Assembly (NCBI GenBank): GCA_965153355.1
Contig: OZ231127.1
Span: forward strand, 32,426,001-32,490,000
Length of the DNA: 64,000 bases
From: Flaccisagitta enflata
Lineage: Eukaryota; Chaetognatha; Sagittoidea; Aphragmophora
Direction of reading: 5' to 3'
The notes under the pieces were generated by a model, which was not told the DNA's origin, made no database searches, and saw only the letters and a program-made list of their open reading frames with translations. The number at the start of each line of letters is the position of its first letter. The first letter of the stretch is position 1. The translations under genes were made by a program, and so were the position numbers. Shown one piece after another: positions 11,105 to 23,262 of the stretch.

Positions 11105-12310
11105 GTGAATTGGAAAGGGAGGGAGCAGGGCAGCGGCCTCGAAGGTGACAAAGTAGAACACAGAAGGACTTTTATCCGTCCGTCCATCTGTCCGGTTTGA
11201 GGTCTGTAAATGCAGACTGGAGGCCTAAAAGCAGATTCGAGGTCTGCGGGCTCAATTCATGGCGAAGCTAAGAAGCCAGATTTGTGGCCCGAGAGAACAG
11301 ATTTGAAGCCTGAAAGGGCTGTTTTGAGGCCTAGGGTTGAGAAGACAGATTTCAGGTTTGAAAGGCAGATTTCGGGCCTGAGAGGGCGGATTCCAGCCCT
11401 GAGAGGGCGGAATTCAGGCCAGGAAGGGCGAACTTCAGGCCAGAGAGGGCTGATATCAGACCTGTGAGGGCAATTTTTGGGCAGCGGCCCCGAAGGGGAC
11501 GAAGTCCTGTAGAACACAGGGGGAATCTGTCCGTCCGTCCGTCCGTCCGTCCGTCCGTCCGTCCGTCCGTCCGTACGTACGTACGTCCGTCCGTCCGTAC
11601 ATCCGTCCGTCCCCCCCCCTGCCCCACCCTCGACTTCGTCTCCTTTGGGGCCCAAATCCAAACTGTATGTCCCAAATCCGAGCAAAATGGTCCAAATCCG
11701 CCCAAAATTGGCCAAATCCAGGCAAAATGGCCTAAGACCAGGTAAAATGGGCCTTATCTGGCTAGAAAACCTGAATTCTGGCCTGAGTTCTATCATCTTG
11801 GCCCCTTAAACTTAGATTCTGGCTCCAAAAACCCACATCCAAGCCTTAGAGACCCAGATCCTGACCTTTGGGACCCAGATTCTGACCTCCAAGACCTAGG
11901 TGCTGGCCTAAAAGACCTAAATCCTAGCCTCAGAGGACCAAATCCTGACCTCAGAAACTGAAATCCTTGCCTCTGAGAGCAAGAAATTGGTCTCTGAGAC
12001 CCAGATTCTGACCTCAGAGACCCAGATCCTGGCCTGCTCCTGCCTCAACTTAACCTACAAACTATACAAAAATGGCAAGGGTACCATTGTCCATATTCTG
12101 CCTTTTGTCAGTTCTCCTTGATATTCAATGAAAATTTAATAACAGGGCATCCTGGACAGAAGGAAGGCAAACAGGACGGACGGACGGACGAACGGATAGA
12201 CGGACGGACAGATTCCCCCCTTGTTCTACAGGACTTCGTCCCCTTCGGGGCCGCTGCCCTGCTCCCTCTCAACCTTCATCACTTCCTACAAGCAGGGCAC
12301 GGGGACCGCT
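11105..12310. mobile_element. Composite foldback element with GTCC microsatellite and 21-bp minisatellites
   Basis: Inverted ends: at 11,481-11,550 GGGCAGCGGCCCCGAAGG followed by GAAGTCCTGTAGAACACAGG and (GTCC)n, and at 12,170-12,263 the reverse complement ((GGAC)n, then CCTTCGGGGCCGCTGCCC). A further direct copy of the end is at 11,125-11,200. Between and beside the ends lie arrays of units near 21 bp: GAGAGGGCGGATTTCAGGCC (11,200-11,470), CAAATCCGNNCAAAATGG (11,650-11,750) and GACCCAGATCCTGACCTCAG (11,840-12,040). No coding function. Confidence 0.75.
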
Positions 12311-12430
12311 GACCACTTACTGCCTTTGGGCTGCTATTGGGCCTTAGAGGGCAGATTTCAGGCCTGAGAGGACAGATTTCTTGTCTGACAGGTCTGATAG
12401 AAGAGGGCATAGTTCATTTGCATTATCATG

Positions 12431-13457
12431 TACAGGGCGTTTTAAAGTTTAAAGAATCGACATAGCTTTTCTCTTAGAAAAGCTAATCCAATTCTGAAAA
12501 AAGGTCTGAATAAATCTTGAAGTGCAGTTTTTTTATGTTACTAATTTTTAATATCTGCGCTTTTAAATATGCCCATTATGTAAGTCTGAAGAAAACAACC
12601 ATATCCAGCCTGCATCTTTAATCTGGATAACTATGGCAAAAAAAAAAAAGAAAGCAAACTACTTGTTTGTTAGTGTTTGACATCCAAGCAATAAGAAAAA
12701 CATAGCAAAATCCATGACCATTTTAAAGCTCTGCGAAAGATCTTTCCAATGAGACCTTGCTGGTTGTCATATCTCGATCCATTTAGAAATGGCAGAAGAA
12801 TGAAGACAGGTGCTCAAAAATTTGGAAAATCGGTACCACCTGATTTTCATGGGCTATCTTTATTGTAACATAGGAATTAAACGAATTGAGAAAGATATTT
12901 GTTCTTGGTTCCATTTTATAGAAAATTCATAGCTCTTTAATTTGCTCATGGATATCGAGTAGCTAAGACGATCCTGAGTTACGTAATTGACAAAAACGAA
13001 AAGAGTAAAATTTCTCAATGGAAAAAAATTGAAATGAGCATTTTTTTCAATCCGTGATTGTTTTCTTTAATCTTTTGCCATCTTTTGCCATCTTTGGCCA
13101 TCTTTTGCCATTTTTTCTTTAATCTTTTGCCATTTTTTTCTTTAATCTTTTGCCATTTCATTTTTTGCAGAGCTTTTAAACAGTAATGGATTTGCTGTAG
13201 TTCAGGCCAATAGTTGACCAGAAACTAGTAAAAGAAGTTGTTCATTTTTTTCTTTACCATGGTTACTTAACTGGATAATATTGTTTACTTTAAACTCCCA
13301 TAGCTCCCAAGCTAAAAAACGCAAATACAAAAAATTGGTGACATAAAGAAACTGCACTTCAAGATCTATTCAGACTTTTTTTCAGAATTGGAATAGCTTT
13401 TCTAGGAGAAAAGCTATGTTGAATCTTTAAATTTCAAAACATGTGAAACACCCTGTA
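12431..13457 (+). mobile_element. 1.0-kb TA-flanked inverted-repeat element, copy 1
   Basis: Flanked by TA and ending CAGGGCGTTTTAAAG and GAAACACCCTG. The terminal inverted repeats run about 150 bp and share AATCGACATAGCTTTTCTC at one end with its complement at the other. No open frame longer than chance. Copy 2 lies inverted at 31,969-32,957 inside a STYXL1 intron. A diverged relative begins near 63,650. It is probably a non-autonomous Tc1/mariner-type element; the autonomous partner is not in the window. Confidence 0.85.
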
Positions 13458-13714
13458 TGTAATTATGTATTTTGGGGGTAAATGTAAGACGGAGCACGCG
13501 ACGGCTCGTTTTCTGTAGAAGAAAGAAAAAAACAACAATTACCGTTACGTAACGCGGAACAACAGTTTATACTTATAGAGAAGACAAATGTAGAAACAGA
13601 TTTATTACAGAATCAGGGAAAAAGATCTTAACTCTGATGTGATATCATGCAGTAGAATAAATGATTAGGCAACGAAAAGCAAAATTAACACCCTGGCTTG
13701 GTACCGTGCATACA

Positions 13715-14848
13715 CAACATACAGTATGATTTTTTTGGAATGCAACATAAGAAACCTATATATCTCTGCTCCTGAGCATCGTAGCAAGATGCGGATTGCA
13801 CCATTGGATAGAGCACGAAAAACTATTTCTTCTATGTTTTTTTCTGATATCATGATGCAAAATGATGTATCTCTACCACCAAGCCAGTAAAAACATTAAC
13901 ATCTTTAACATCTCAAAATTGGCTGTCTGATCCTCCCTTTAAAAAAGATAAGGAAGATCAGTTTCATGTTTTTTCATTTCATGTAATGCTCAATAGTGCA
14001 ATGTCACACCTTTACAATAGTTATTGTAAATGAGCTGTACACTTGGGTACAAGTTCCCTCAAATTGCTACAAACTACTATCATTAACGAGAAATACAATA
14101 AGTTAATACGCGATCACTATAACAGTAATAAATCCAACCAAAAACGCTAGTGAGTAATTCATTTCCAATTCAACTTTTACTTTACTCGCATTCTTCCATA
14201 TGCATATCTCAATTCCCAAACATTTTCAATCTTTGTGCATATTTCATCTAGAGTACTTTGCGAGTCAGAAAAGATATTATCAAATTGGCATTTAGTTTGT
14301 TCCCGGAAATTGCTTCTTTCCTGCCATTCTGGGCAATCATTTAATTGGTGATTTTCGTCATCAATAGTGTTACATGTTCTACATTTCTCAGGTATTGTTC
14401 CTTTATAGTTCACTCCGCATTTGAGCATACCATGTCTCGCTAGCATAATTGTTCTGGTTCGCTGTTTGTTTTTTCCGATAATTTCAGTTGATCAAATAAT
14501 TGATGATCATGAGGCCAGCTGAATTATGACACAAATATTTTCTTATGTCTGTCCAGAAAATCACATGGAAGCCCCTTGATTGCTAATTATTTGATCAGCT
14601 GAACCTCCCCTTTTTTTTTAAGGGAGAATCAGACAGCCAATTTTTTGTGGTTAGACATGTCAACTTTTTTACTGGCATTGTGGTAGACATATGTCATGAT
14701 GCATCATGTTGTCAGAAAAAACATAGAAAAAATAGTTTTTTGTGCTCTATCCATTGGTGCAATCCGCATCTTGCTATGATGCTCAGGAGCGGAGACATAA
14801 AGGTTTCTTATGTTGCATTCCAAAAAAATCATACTGTATGTTGTTCAA
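13715..14848. mobile_element. Inverted repeat (230-bp arms) around a decayed LINE fragment
   Basis: The left arm 13,715-13,945 contains GCATCGTAGCAAGATGCGGA and ends ATTGGCTGTCTGATCCTCCC. The right arm 14,610-14,848 is its inverted copy (starting GGGAGAATCAGACAGCC). The arms differ by scattered substitutions. The 660-bp spacer holds the reverse-transcriptase tail described separately. The structure could be two head-to-head insertions of one element, or one foldback. Confidence 0.75.
14177..14500 (-). pseudogene. Non-LTR retrotransposon reverse transcriptase, C-terminal fragment
   Basis: The frame encodes a Cys-Cys-His-Cys knuckle of the kind at the C-terminal side of LINE reverse transcriptases: CRTC, then ENHQLNDCPEW, followed by a helical tail ending RYAYGRMRVK and a stop. 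The sequence upstream in the same frame (GKNKQRTRTIMLARHGML) fits the thumb/linker. The polymerase core (YXDD) is absent, so this is a 5'-truncated, dead copy. It lies between the inverted arms at 13,715 and 14,610. The assignment rests on the knuckle pattern only. Confidence 0.55.
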
Positions 14849-14849
14849 T

Positions 14850-15639
14850 TGTTTCGAAATCATTGATGACGTTCTTGATTTTCATACCCAGATATCCTAC
14901 CACGACAAGCTTCAGAGGCAGAACAAAAGACTCAAAAGTTAAAAAAAAGTCAGGCCATTAGCCTCAAAACTACGTCAACGGGGCTGATAAAAATGTTGAT
15001 AAGAAGAATTTTTGTACACTTCTTGTTCGAGGAGAGTTAGACAGTGACTGATTCTCAGTCATCAATTCTTTATCAGTTTTCAGTTTATGATGAAATAAAC
15101 CAAAAATAGGCTTCAAGTTTCAAGTCTCAAGAGTGGTTTACTATTTTTCAGAAGTTGTCAAGAATATAGATCCAACTTTCGCTATTATGCTGGTTGATCC
15201 ATGGCTAATTGGATTATCCAAACCGCCATCAAAAAAAGTTCTTTCTAAGCCGTGTTGGGATCCGATTTCTTAATCAGCCATGATACATATTTAGTTATCT
15301 AGTGATTGCGATAAAAAGGTGATCATTAAGTATTCATTGAAATCTCTCACATCTTCTAATGACAACCAACACTGCCTAGCGCCTAGTACCTTTTGCCTAC
15401 AGAGTCCAAGTTTGATGAAATAGATATATGTATTTCAAACTCTTCTCAAAACTCTACCTTGTTTGATCTCTGCTTAGGCTCCATTCGACCATTTCCCAGA
15501 AATTCAAGTCCGCTGCGCATCGTCGATTTCGATGAAAGAGAATGAAGAGGAGGAGTGAGGAAGAAAATAACTTTATTTCCAAGAAATATGGACAACAATA
15601 AAAAAGATAAACCTTAACATCAACGTTAAATGGTAATTC
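14850..15639. other. No feature recognised
   Basis: AT-rich DNA with no repeat or exon that I can support. Confidence 0.4.
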
Positions 15640-15641
15640 TA

Positions 15642-16500
<859 letters not shown>

Positions 16501-16574
16501 CATTCTCCAAATCCCTCCACTTCAACTTTTTAAAAAATCATATCTAAAGCCTTAATCACCGCTTTGGCTAAAAT

Positions 16575-16690
16575 AACAAGGCCAAGTAGGCCAATGATGC
16601 GTCCTCTTTGAAAGAATGTTTTTTATGAATGAATGTTTTTTTTATGAATGAATGTAATTTGTGAATGAATGAATGATTGAATGAATAAAT
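16575..16690 (-). mobile_element. Hairpin-family distal end with (GAAT)n core
   Basis: ACAAGGCCAAGTAGGCCAAT followed by GATGCGTCCTC, the reverse complement of the family distal arm, then ATGAATGAATG-type repeats in place of the usual GTCC core. A near-identical truncated copy is at 41,037-41,180. Confidence 0.6.
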
Positions 16691-16795
16691 TACTTGATGT
16701 ATGCTTCTTTTACTGGGGTCGAACCTTTTTTCTCTTGAAAAAATGCTTGATTTTGATGTTTTTAATGATTGCGTTACTGACCGACCGACCGACGA

Positions 16796-16798
<3 letters not shown>

Positions 16799-16881
<83 letters not shown>
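16799..16881. repeat. (TC)n microsatellite
   Basis: About 41 perfect TC units following GACCGACCGACGAACCGAC, a hairpin-family core remnant. Confidence 0.95.
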
Positions 16882-16886
<5 letters not shown>

Positions 16887-17387
16887 TATCATTAAATCTC
16901 GCAGCTCTTGGCGCGGCGTCGAATTAGTTTAATTTGCGTTCTTTTCCTTGAGTACAATTTTGCCCCATTTGTTCTGGCAAGTCGCTCCTGTATTAATTTT
17001 TTTTAGAAATTGACATAAAGATTGACATAAAATTGACATAAAAACCGTTTGGAACACCAAAAGAACACCAAAAGAACACCAAAAGGACTGGATCATTTGC
17101 ATTTGTCTTCCTTTAGGACTTAAAGTGCCCCTGCCCACTCGTTCGCGACTTTGATTGTCCTGTATCCGGCCTTGTTCCTAGTTGAAAAAGGAACACTGAC
17201 AAATATCTCATGTAACTATAGAATCTTATCTCTCGACGTAGGTCAGATGATTGTTGTAACAACAATGTTGTTCGTTCTAACCGCAATCAATGTCAATGGC
17301 AGGTCGGGATCGTGATCATATTGTTTAAATGTGGCTAACACTATACTGATACTGTAGTACAGTCTGTACCTCTTCAAGCCTTCTTAA

Positions 17388-17568
17388 GCTGCGGACACAC
17401 AACTCTATAAGAGGTTCTGTCCATCCGTTGGTCCGTCCGCCGTTCGTGAGCACAAGTCGAAAAGTGGGAGAACATTTTGAATGCTCTTTGTATTATTGTG
17501 ATCATATGTGTGTGTAGGGGGGGCGTGGATTGGAGTTGGACGCCCCTGCCCAGCCGTCCGCAACGATA
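17388..17568 (+). mobile_element. Hairpin-headed element upstream of the lectin gene
   Basis: Head AGCTGCGGACACACAACTC, core GTCCATCCGTTGGTCCGTCC, middle CAAGTCGAAAAGTGGGAGAA, distal arm CCGTCCGCAACG. It ends less than 30 bp upstream of the lectin start codon, in the presumed 5' intron. Confidence 0.75.
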
Positions 17569-17595
17569 AAGTGACTCCGCTTCTCCTGTTTTCAG

Positions 17596-19831
17596 ATGGC
17601 CGGGTACATTGATTTCAGTTCGATCTCTCTACCAACCACTGCCGTGTCAACATCTCCCTCCACTACTACCCATTCCTCCTGCTCCGCCTCCTCGGCATCA
17701 CCAATATTTACTACTTCCAACTCCTCCTTCCCGGTTGTGTCGAGACCTCCGTCTCAATTCTCGAGCCTTTATCCTCGAATAACGGTGGCTTCCACAGTGC
17801 CGATGGATGCGCCGTCGACGCCCGTGACGTCACCGGAAGTGACGTTATCTGTCGTGCCGGAAATGACATCAGCGACGCCCGCGACATCGCCGGTAGTGCC
17901 AGGAATGACGTCGTTAACGATCTCTACGATGCCCACAAAGCCTGATGAGACACAAAATGCTAAATCCCAATTGGCGGAAGACGTAGCGGAGGCGAGCGCG
18001 TCGCTGCATCGCCAACCTCCTCGATCCATTTTCGTCAATTTCGATGACGAGACCACCGATGGCGACGGAGATGGTGGTGGAAGAAGAGGCGATGGTGGTA
18101 GAGGTGGTGATAGTGGAAGAGGTGGTGGTGAGAATGACGCTGGTAGAAGTGGCGGCAATGACAATGACGCAAAAACGCCATTTCTGCCAACGGCACCGCC
18201 CGAGGATGGCGCCGATTCTCCGTCCAAAGCAAGGCCGAGAAATCCTCCTTGGTCGACGCCGCGCTGGACTTCCTCGGCGCCGGGATCTGCCGGCAGATAC
18301 GCGGCGCCGTCGTCAAAGCCGGCGAGAGGCAAGTCTTGGTCTCGTCGATTGCGTCCATTCTTCTTTCCGCTGCTGTTGGCGCTTGTCATCTATATCGCGG
18401 CGACGATGGCGACAAGGAAGCAAGTCGACGAGTATTTTGACGCAGCATTTTTAACTGCGCGTCTAACTCACGCTTGCCCAAACGATCTCTTTATTCCCAA
18501 CGCGCATTTCAAGGCTTGTTATCTATTTGCCCATTCCCCGTATGAAAACGACGTTTTCAACTGGGACGAAGCCAAGGTAAGTGAAAACCGTGGATCCCTC
18601 CAAGTCCGCAAGACTATTCTAGTCTTTTTCTAGATATCCCTTTGAGGGGGGGGGGTGGAAGGTGGTGGTTATGGGTGGATAGAGTTGAGGTAGGCCTAGG
18701 ATTGGAGCTTGGTAGAAGTCAATTTTGGGCCAGTGTAGGGGTGGGGGCGTTTCATTTTCATTTTATTTCATTTTGTTTCACTTGTCATACATTTATTGCC
18801 ATATTTGCCACCATTAACCCCCCCCCCGATTTACCACCATCCTATATACAGCGTTATTGCGCGGGATTTTCTGCCTCTTTGGTGCGTATTGAGTCGGAAG
18901 CGGAGCAAGACTGGTTGAACCGTTTCATTCGCACTGCCTACAGCGACAATTCGAAGAAACCCATCTCTTTCTGGCTAGGAGCGAAAAAGGACATGGGCCA
19001 ATACCAAGGTAAATTCATTCTCATCCTTCTTTCTTTATTCAGACTGTAACACCATTGAAAGCTTGCAAGGCTTTCATCCTTTGTAAATTGGAGAATTCTG
19101 GCCTCCTTTTGTAAGGGCAATGTTGTTTCAACTTTCATAAATAGGATATCTAAAAACGCCTGAACCAGGTAGGGCAACAATCGCGCGCTCCGTTTTACCT
19201 CCACACACAATTACATATAGAATTCAAGATGACCCATAAATTACTAAAAATGTTCTGATTCAAAATTTTGACCGACCTAAAGACAGACCGACCAACTGAC
19301 CGACCGAATAACCAACCGACGGACAGACTAACGTTTGGAGTCGCGTTCACGCGGCTAAAAACCGGATATCATTTGCTTGTTATAGGGTGAAGGCTTTAAC
19401 GAGAATGGGCAGGGCCAGTAGTGCAGCCACGGGGATCCGTCCCACGTTCATTTTCTATCGCGTGATTTTTATAGGCAGCCGGCCGAATGATATGTTGTTT
19501 ACCACTGCTCCTGCCCATGTTCCTAGTGAAATTCCTTAATGCTGCACTCTACCAGACGGCAAAGTTATCATGATTATTAAGGTTACAAGGAAGGAGTCAT
19601 TCATTTCCCTTAATCTGAAATTTAGGAAGATGGGATAGAGATGACGAAATCGTCGGGAAAGGCGAATTTGCCAACTGGGCAGAACCGCAGTGAGGGGGTG
19701 AAAACGGTTTCAAACCTCCTAAGCACTGTACCCCGGAGAGACCGAAATGCTTGCTTCTGGAAGGAGGATCGTGGAAATGGGATGCTTGCTCCAACGAAAA
19801 ACCATTCATTTGCAAAGCCCCAATGCAATGA
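17596..19831 (+). CDS. Type II membrane C-type lectin, three exons, with an in-frame TGA
   Basis: Exons 17,596-18,576, 18,852-19,008 and 19,626-19,831; splice phases 0 and 1 agree. The start ATGGCC lies directly after a TTTTCAG acceptor, so a 5' untranslated exon is likely. Residues 1-253 are Ser/Thr/Pro-rich then Gly/Asp/Arg-rich (disordered, inferred cytoplasmic). A membrane segment lies at about 254-273 (FFFPLLLALVIYIAATMA) after basic RRLR. The lectin domain starts near Cys294 and shows NWDEAKRYC, SASLVRIESEAEQDW, FWLGAKK, NWAEPQ, WKWDAC and PFICK, so the fold core and the conserved Cys are present. EPQ stands where mannose-type lectins have EPN, so sugar specificity is not predictable. 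TGA at 19,691-19,693, right after EPQ, interrupts the frame; 45 further codons continue the domain perfectly to TGA 19,829-19,831. This is a nonsense allele, a sequencing error, an unusual micro-intron, or readthrough. Membership of the C-type lectin family is secure; function is unknown. Confidence 0.82.
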
Positions 19832-19861
19832 AAGTTTTTGGCGACTGACAAACCGATGCGC

Positions 19862-19904
<43 letters not shown>

Positions 19905-20005
19905 TAGAGAGAGACAGAAACAGACAGACCAAAAAGAGACAGTGCACAGTACATAGTGTCCACCTGAATTCAGCGGACTACCAGAAAAGAACAAAACAAA
20001 AAACT

Positions 20006-20011
20006 ATTAAA
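20006..20011 (+). terminator. Candidate poly(A) signal of lectin gene
   Basis: ATTAAA, about 175 bp after the lectin stop. It is a variant signal, and the position is plausible only. Confidence 0.35.
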
Positions 20012-20591
20012 TTGTGTATTCGATGCCTTGTACATACCTTTCTAGTTCCTTGGTTGCGGCATTAGCTATTATCTCCCATAATTACCAACTGCGTTCATAT
20101 TGACAGATAAACATTGGATGCTTACTTCTGCTAACTATTTTTTTTTTGGGGGGGGGTGGATATGTTTGAAGAAAAAAAGTTTTTAAAAAGCTTTAACCAC
20201 GTGGCATTTACTCTGAAATTGGATTAAAGATTTAACAGATATTACCACGCATAGCATGTACACAGAAGCATGTATACAACATACAAAAGCCCCCAGTTTG
20301 ATATTGTTTGATTCATTTTGTTCCACCCGCATCGATTAGAACATTCTACACCAAATACTTCGCTATCTTCCAATTATCAAATTTTCTCATCCTCAAGGAA
20401 TGAATTGATAATGCGTTCAGACATTTTCATGAAAATACATGTTCTGTTGACTTTTATTCACTCTCAATCGGTGACGGTTATCAGTAGTAAGATAAGGATC
20501 GGCAAAGAATTTCGTAAATACAAACGATAGTGATAAAGTAAAAAACCATGATAATCATTAGAAACGATAAACACAAGGGAAAAAGAGACAA

Positions 20592-20597
20592 TTTATT
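20592..20597 (-). terminator. Candidate poly(A) signal of rhotekin gene
   Basis: AATAAA on the minus strand, about 480 bp after the rhotekin stop codon. It is the first canonical signal I find, and it would make the lectin and rhotekin genes convergent with about 0.6 kb between their ends. Confidence 0.4.
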
Positions 20598-21077
20598 GTT
20601 GTAAACTGAGACTCGGTGAACGGGTCATGATTTGTCTCTCATGATAACCATCCGTTTTGTCACGTCACCTAAACACATCTTGATATACAAAGATGATCGG
20701 GGTGAAATAAGTGTTGAAATGAATCCGTAACTGATAGCGGGCACCTCCCTGAAAACTCGTCCTGATGTGCGTCTATCCTTTCGCGCAGCCGTAAACAAAA
20801 ATTCTTCAAAAACATGATCAATGAGCAGTCACTTGCGAATGGGTAGCATTGCTCAGAATACAAAATTTCGGTGGATTCATCTAAAACCGACCTTTCCACA
20901 GGCCAACCTACAGATGGACACATCCTCTTAAAGATTCGCTTTGCATTGGCGCAACCCCTCGAAAATGAGCTGCTTCTAGTCATGCTTGGTCACGAGTGGC
21001 AGTTTAAGCAATACATAGACATAAAATTATTATAAGATAAACAGGTAAAGGGTAGACAACGACATAAGCGAATGTCG

Positions 21078-21627
21078 TCAAGATATCCAGTTTTTTGTCT
21101 TGGGCAACCAATTGGCCAAAAGTGCGTTGATTTTCTTCTGAGATCCGGCTGCAAAGTCCAAACCGGTTGTCAATTGAGTCGGAAAATTGAGAGTCGATGA
21201 AGAGCAATTGGAGGTGGAAGTGGAGGTGTATTTGAGAAGCAGATCCTCGATGGCGTCTTCATCCAGCGATGGATAAGAAGACAGAGATGAAGACTTTGAC
21301 GACGACGGATGTCGAGATTTCGACGAGGGCGTGGAGGTTGAAGTCGAATCAAATGATGTGGTCGTCGACGAAGATATTCGTCTTGAAGGCGAAGGCGACT
21401 TGACCCGGGTTGAGATAAAAGGAGAGTTTGGTAAGGAAGTTGGCGAAAGACTCGATGAAGCCAATTGAGAAGATGACAAGTTGGAACGGCGCATGGACAT
21501 CGGCGTGGAACGACCGGAAGACGAAGAGGTGTTGCTACTAAGAGGGACGTTGTCGTAGGTGGAACTTAGCATCGTCGATAAAGGCTCTGTTGACAGAGAA
21601 AATAATTATAAAGATCGTTTGTCAGTG

Positions 21628-21690
<63 letters not shown>

Positions 21691-22742
21691 GGGCAGCGGC
21701 TCCAAAGGAGCCGATGACCTATGCTTTCACACCTATGCTTTCACATATGCACACCTATCCTTTCACATATGCAGAAATTTCTCCTTCTTCCTCTTTGTAC
21801 CCCCCCTCGAGGCCCAATTCCTAGCCTCGAGGCTCAAATCCCAGCCTTGAAGCTCAAATCCCAGCCTCGAAGCAGAAATCCTAGCCTCGAAGCTCAAATC
21901 CCGGCTCAAAACCCAGCTTCAAGGCTCAAATCCCAGCCTCAAGGCTCAAATCTTAGTCTCGAGGCCCACATCCTAGTCTCGGGGCCCAATTCCTAGTCTC
22001 AAGGCTAAAATCTCAGCCTCAAAGCTCAAATCCCAGCCTCGAGGCTCAAATCCTAGCTGTGTAGCTCAAATCCCAGCCTTGAGGCTCAAATCCCAGCTTC
22101 CAGGCCCTAATCCCAGCCTTGAGGCTTAAATAAGATCAGCATAGGTCATCGGCCCCTTCGGGGCCACTGCCCCACTAACCACCTCACACCCACATACACT
22201 CACATACTATCTAGGAAATGAATATACGGACACCTAACCATAATCAAAGCAGCTAAACTTCAATACCCCATGAGAAAATGAAAGCAGACCAACAAACTAT
22301 AACTAAAAATCTTCCATTCAAGACTGAGCAGAGCTCAGTGGCTCAATCCACCTTCAAATGACAGCATTTTGAAGAAAAATAGTCATCTCACCAAAACCTT
22401 ATTTAGATGGTGTCAGTTCAAATTTTCATGGGGCAACTTGAATTGAAAAAGCTCCTAAATATAAATGGATTGACCAAAATCATTCTGCTTGGCCTCATTT
22501 TATCACATTTTTTATATATTCTTTGATTGTTAAAAAAGTTAAAGCCTGTATTGAAAAATATTACTATAAAATTATCGAACATCAATAAAAAACAAAACGG
22601 ATTTAATGACTTTTTTGCTATTTATTGAGATTTCAGGGATACACAGAATTAAGTTAAAAATCATAGACCAATCCAAGAGAAACTCAAAACAGGGCACTTG
22701 ATAAAGCAAAATACCATATAATGCCTGAAAATTGATTAATTT

Positions 22743-22778
<36 letters not shown>

Positions 22779-23163
22779 CTTCATACCGTCGATGGCTGTT
22801 GCATCATAGATGGTCGTCGATTGCGTGGAGATGATCGTCGACATGGAACTTCCGATTCTCGATCGGAGGCTGATCGAGTCGTCGTCTCGACCATTATGCC
22901 GTGGAGATCCGAGAAAGCAGTTAGAGGCAGAGATGGAGCCGTTCCGGGTGTCGTCCACGCCGATGCCAGTTTCGGAGGTGGTTGACGAAAACAGAGAAGT
23001 CTCACAAGCTGACCGCCACGACACTGTTTATGAAAGAAAAAATCTAAAATAAGAATCAAATGTACAGAAGAAATTAAGCAGGAAACGTAAGAAACAATGA
23101 GAGAAACACAGAGAGAGTGAGAGAAACACAGAGAGAGAGAGAGAAACAGAGAGAGAGAGAGAA

Positions 23164-23262
<99 letters not shown>

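Noticed and set aside
17769-18389. 206-codon frame antisense to lectin exon 1
   Set aside because: It is open because of GC-rich codon use on the plus strand. The plus strand has the start, membrane segment, domain and splice agreement.
20669-21207. Minus-strand frames downstream of the rhotekin stop
   Set aside because: They lie in the presumed 3' UTR, in other frames, with no domain and no splice support.
21590-22140. Phe/Leu and SQPRSS-type frames at 21.6-22.1 kb
   Set aside because: They come from the TTTC microsatellite and the 20-bp minisatellite within the last rhotekin intron.
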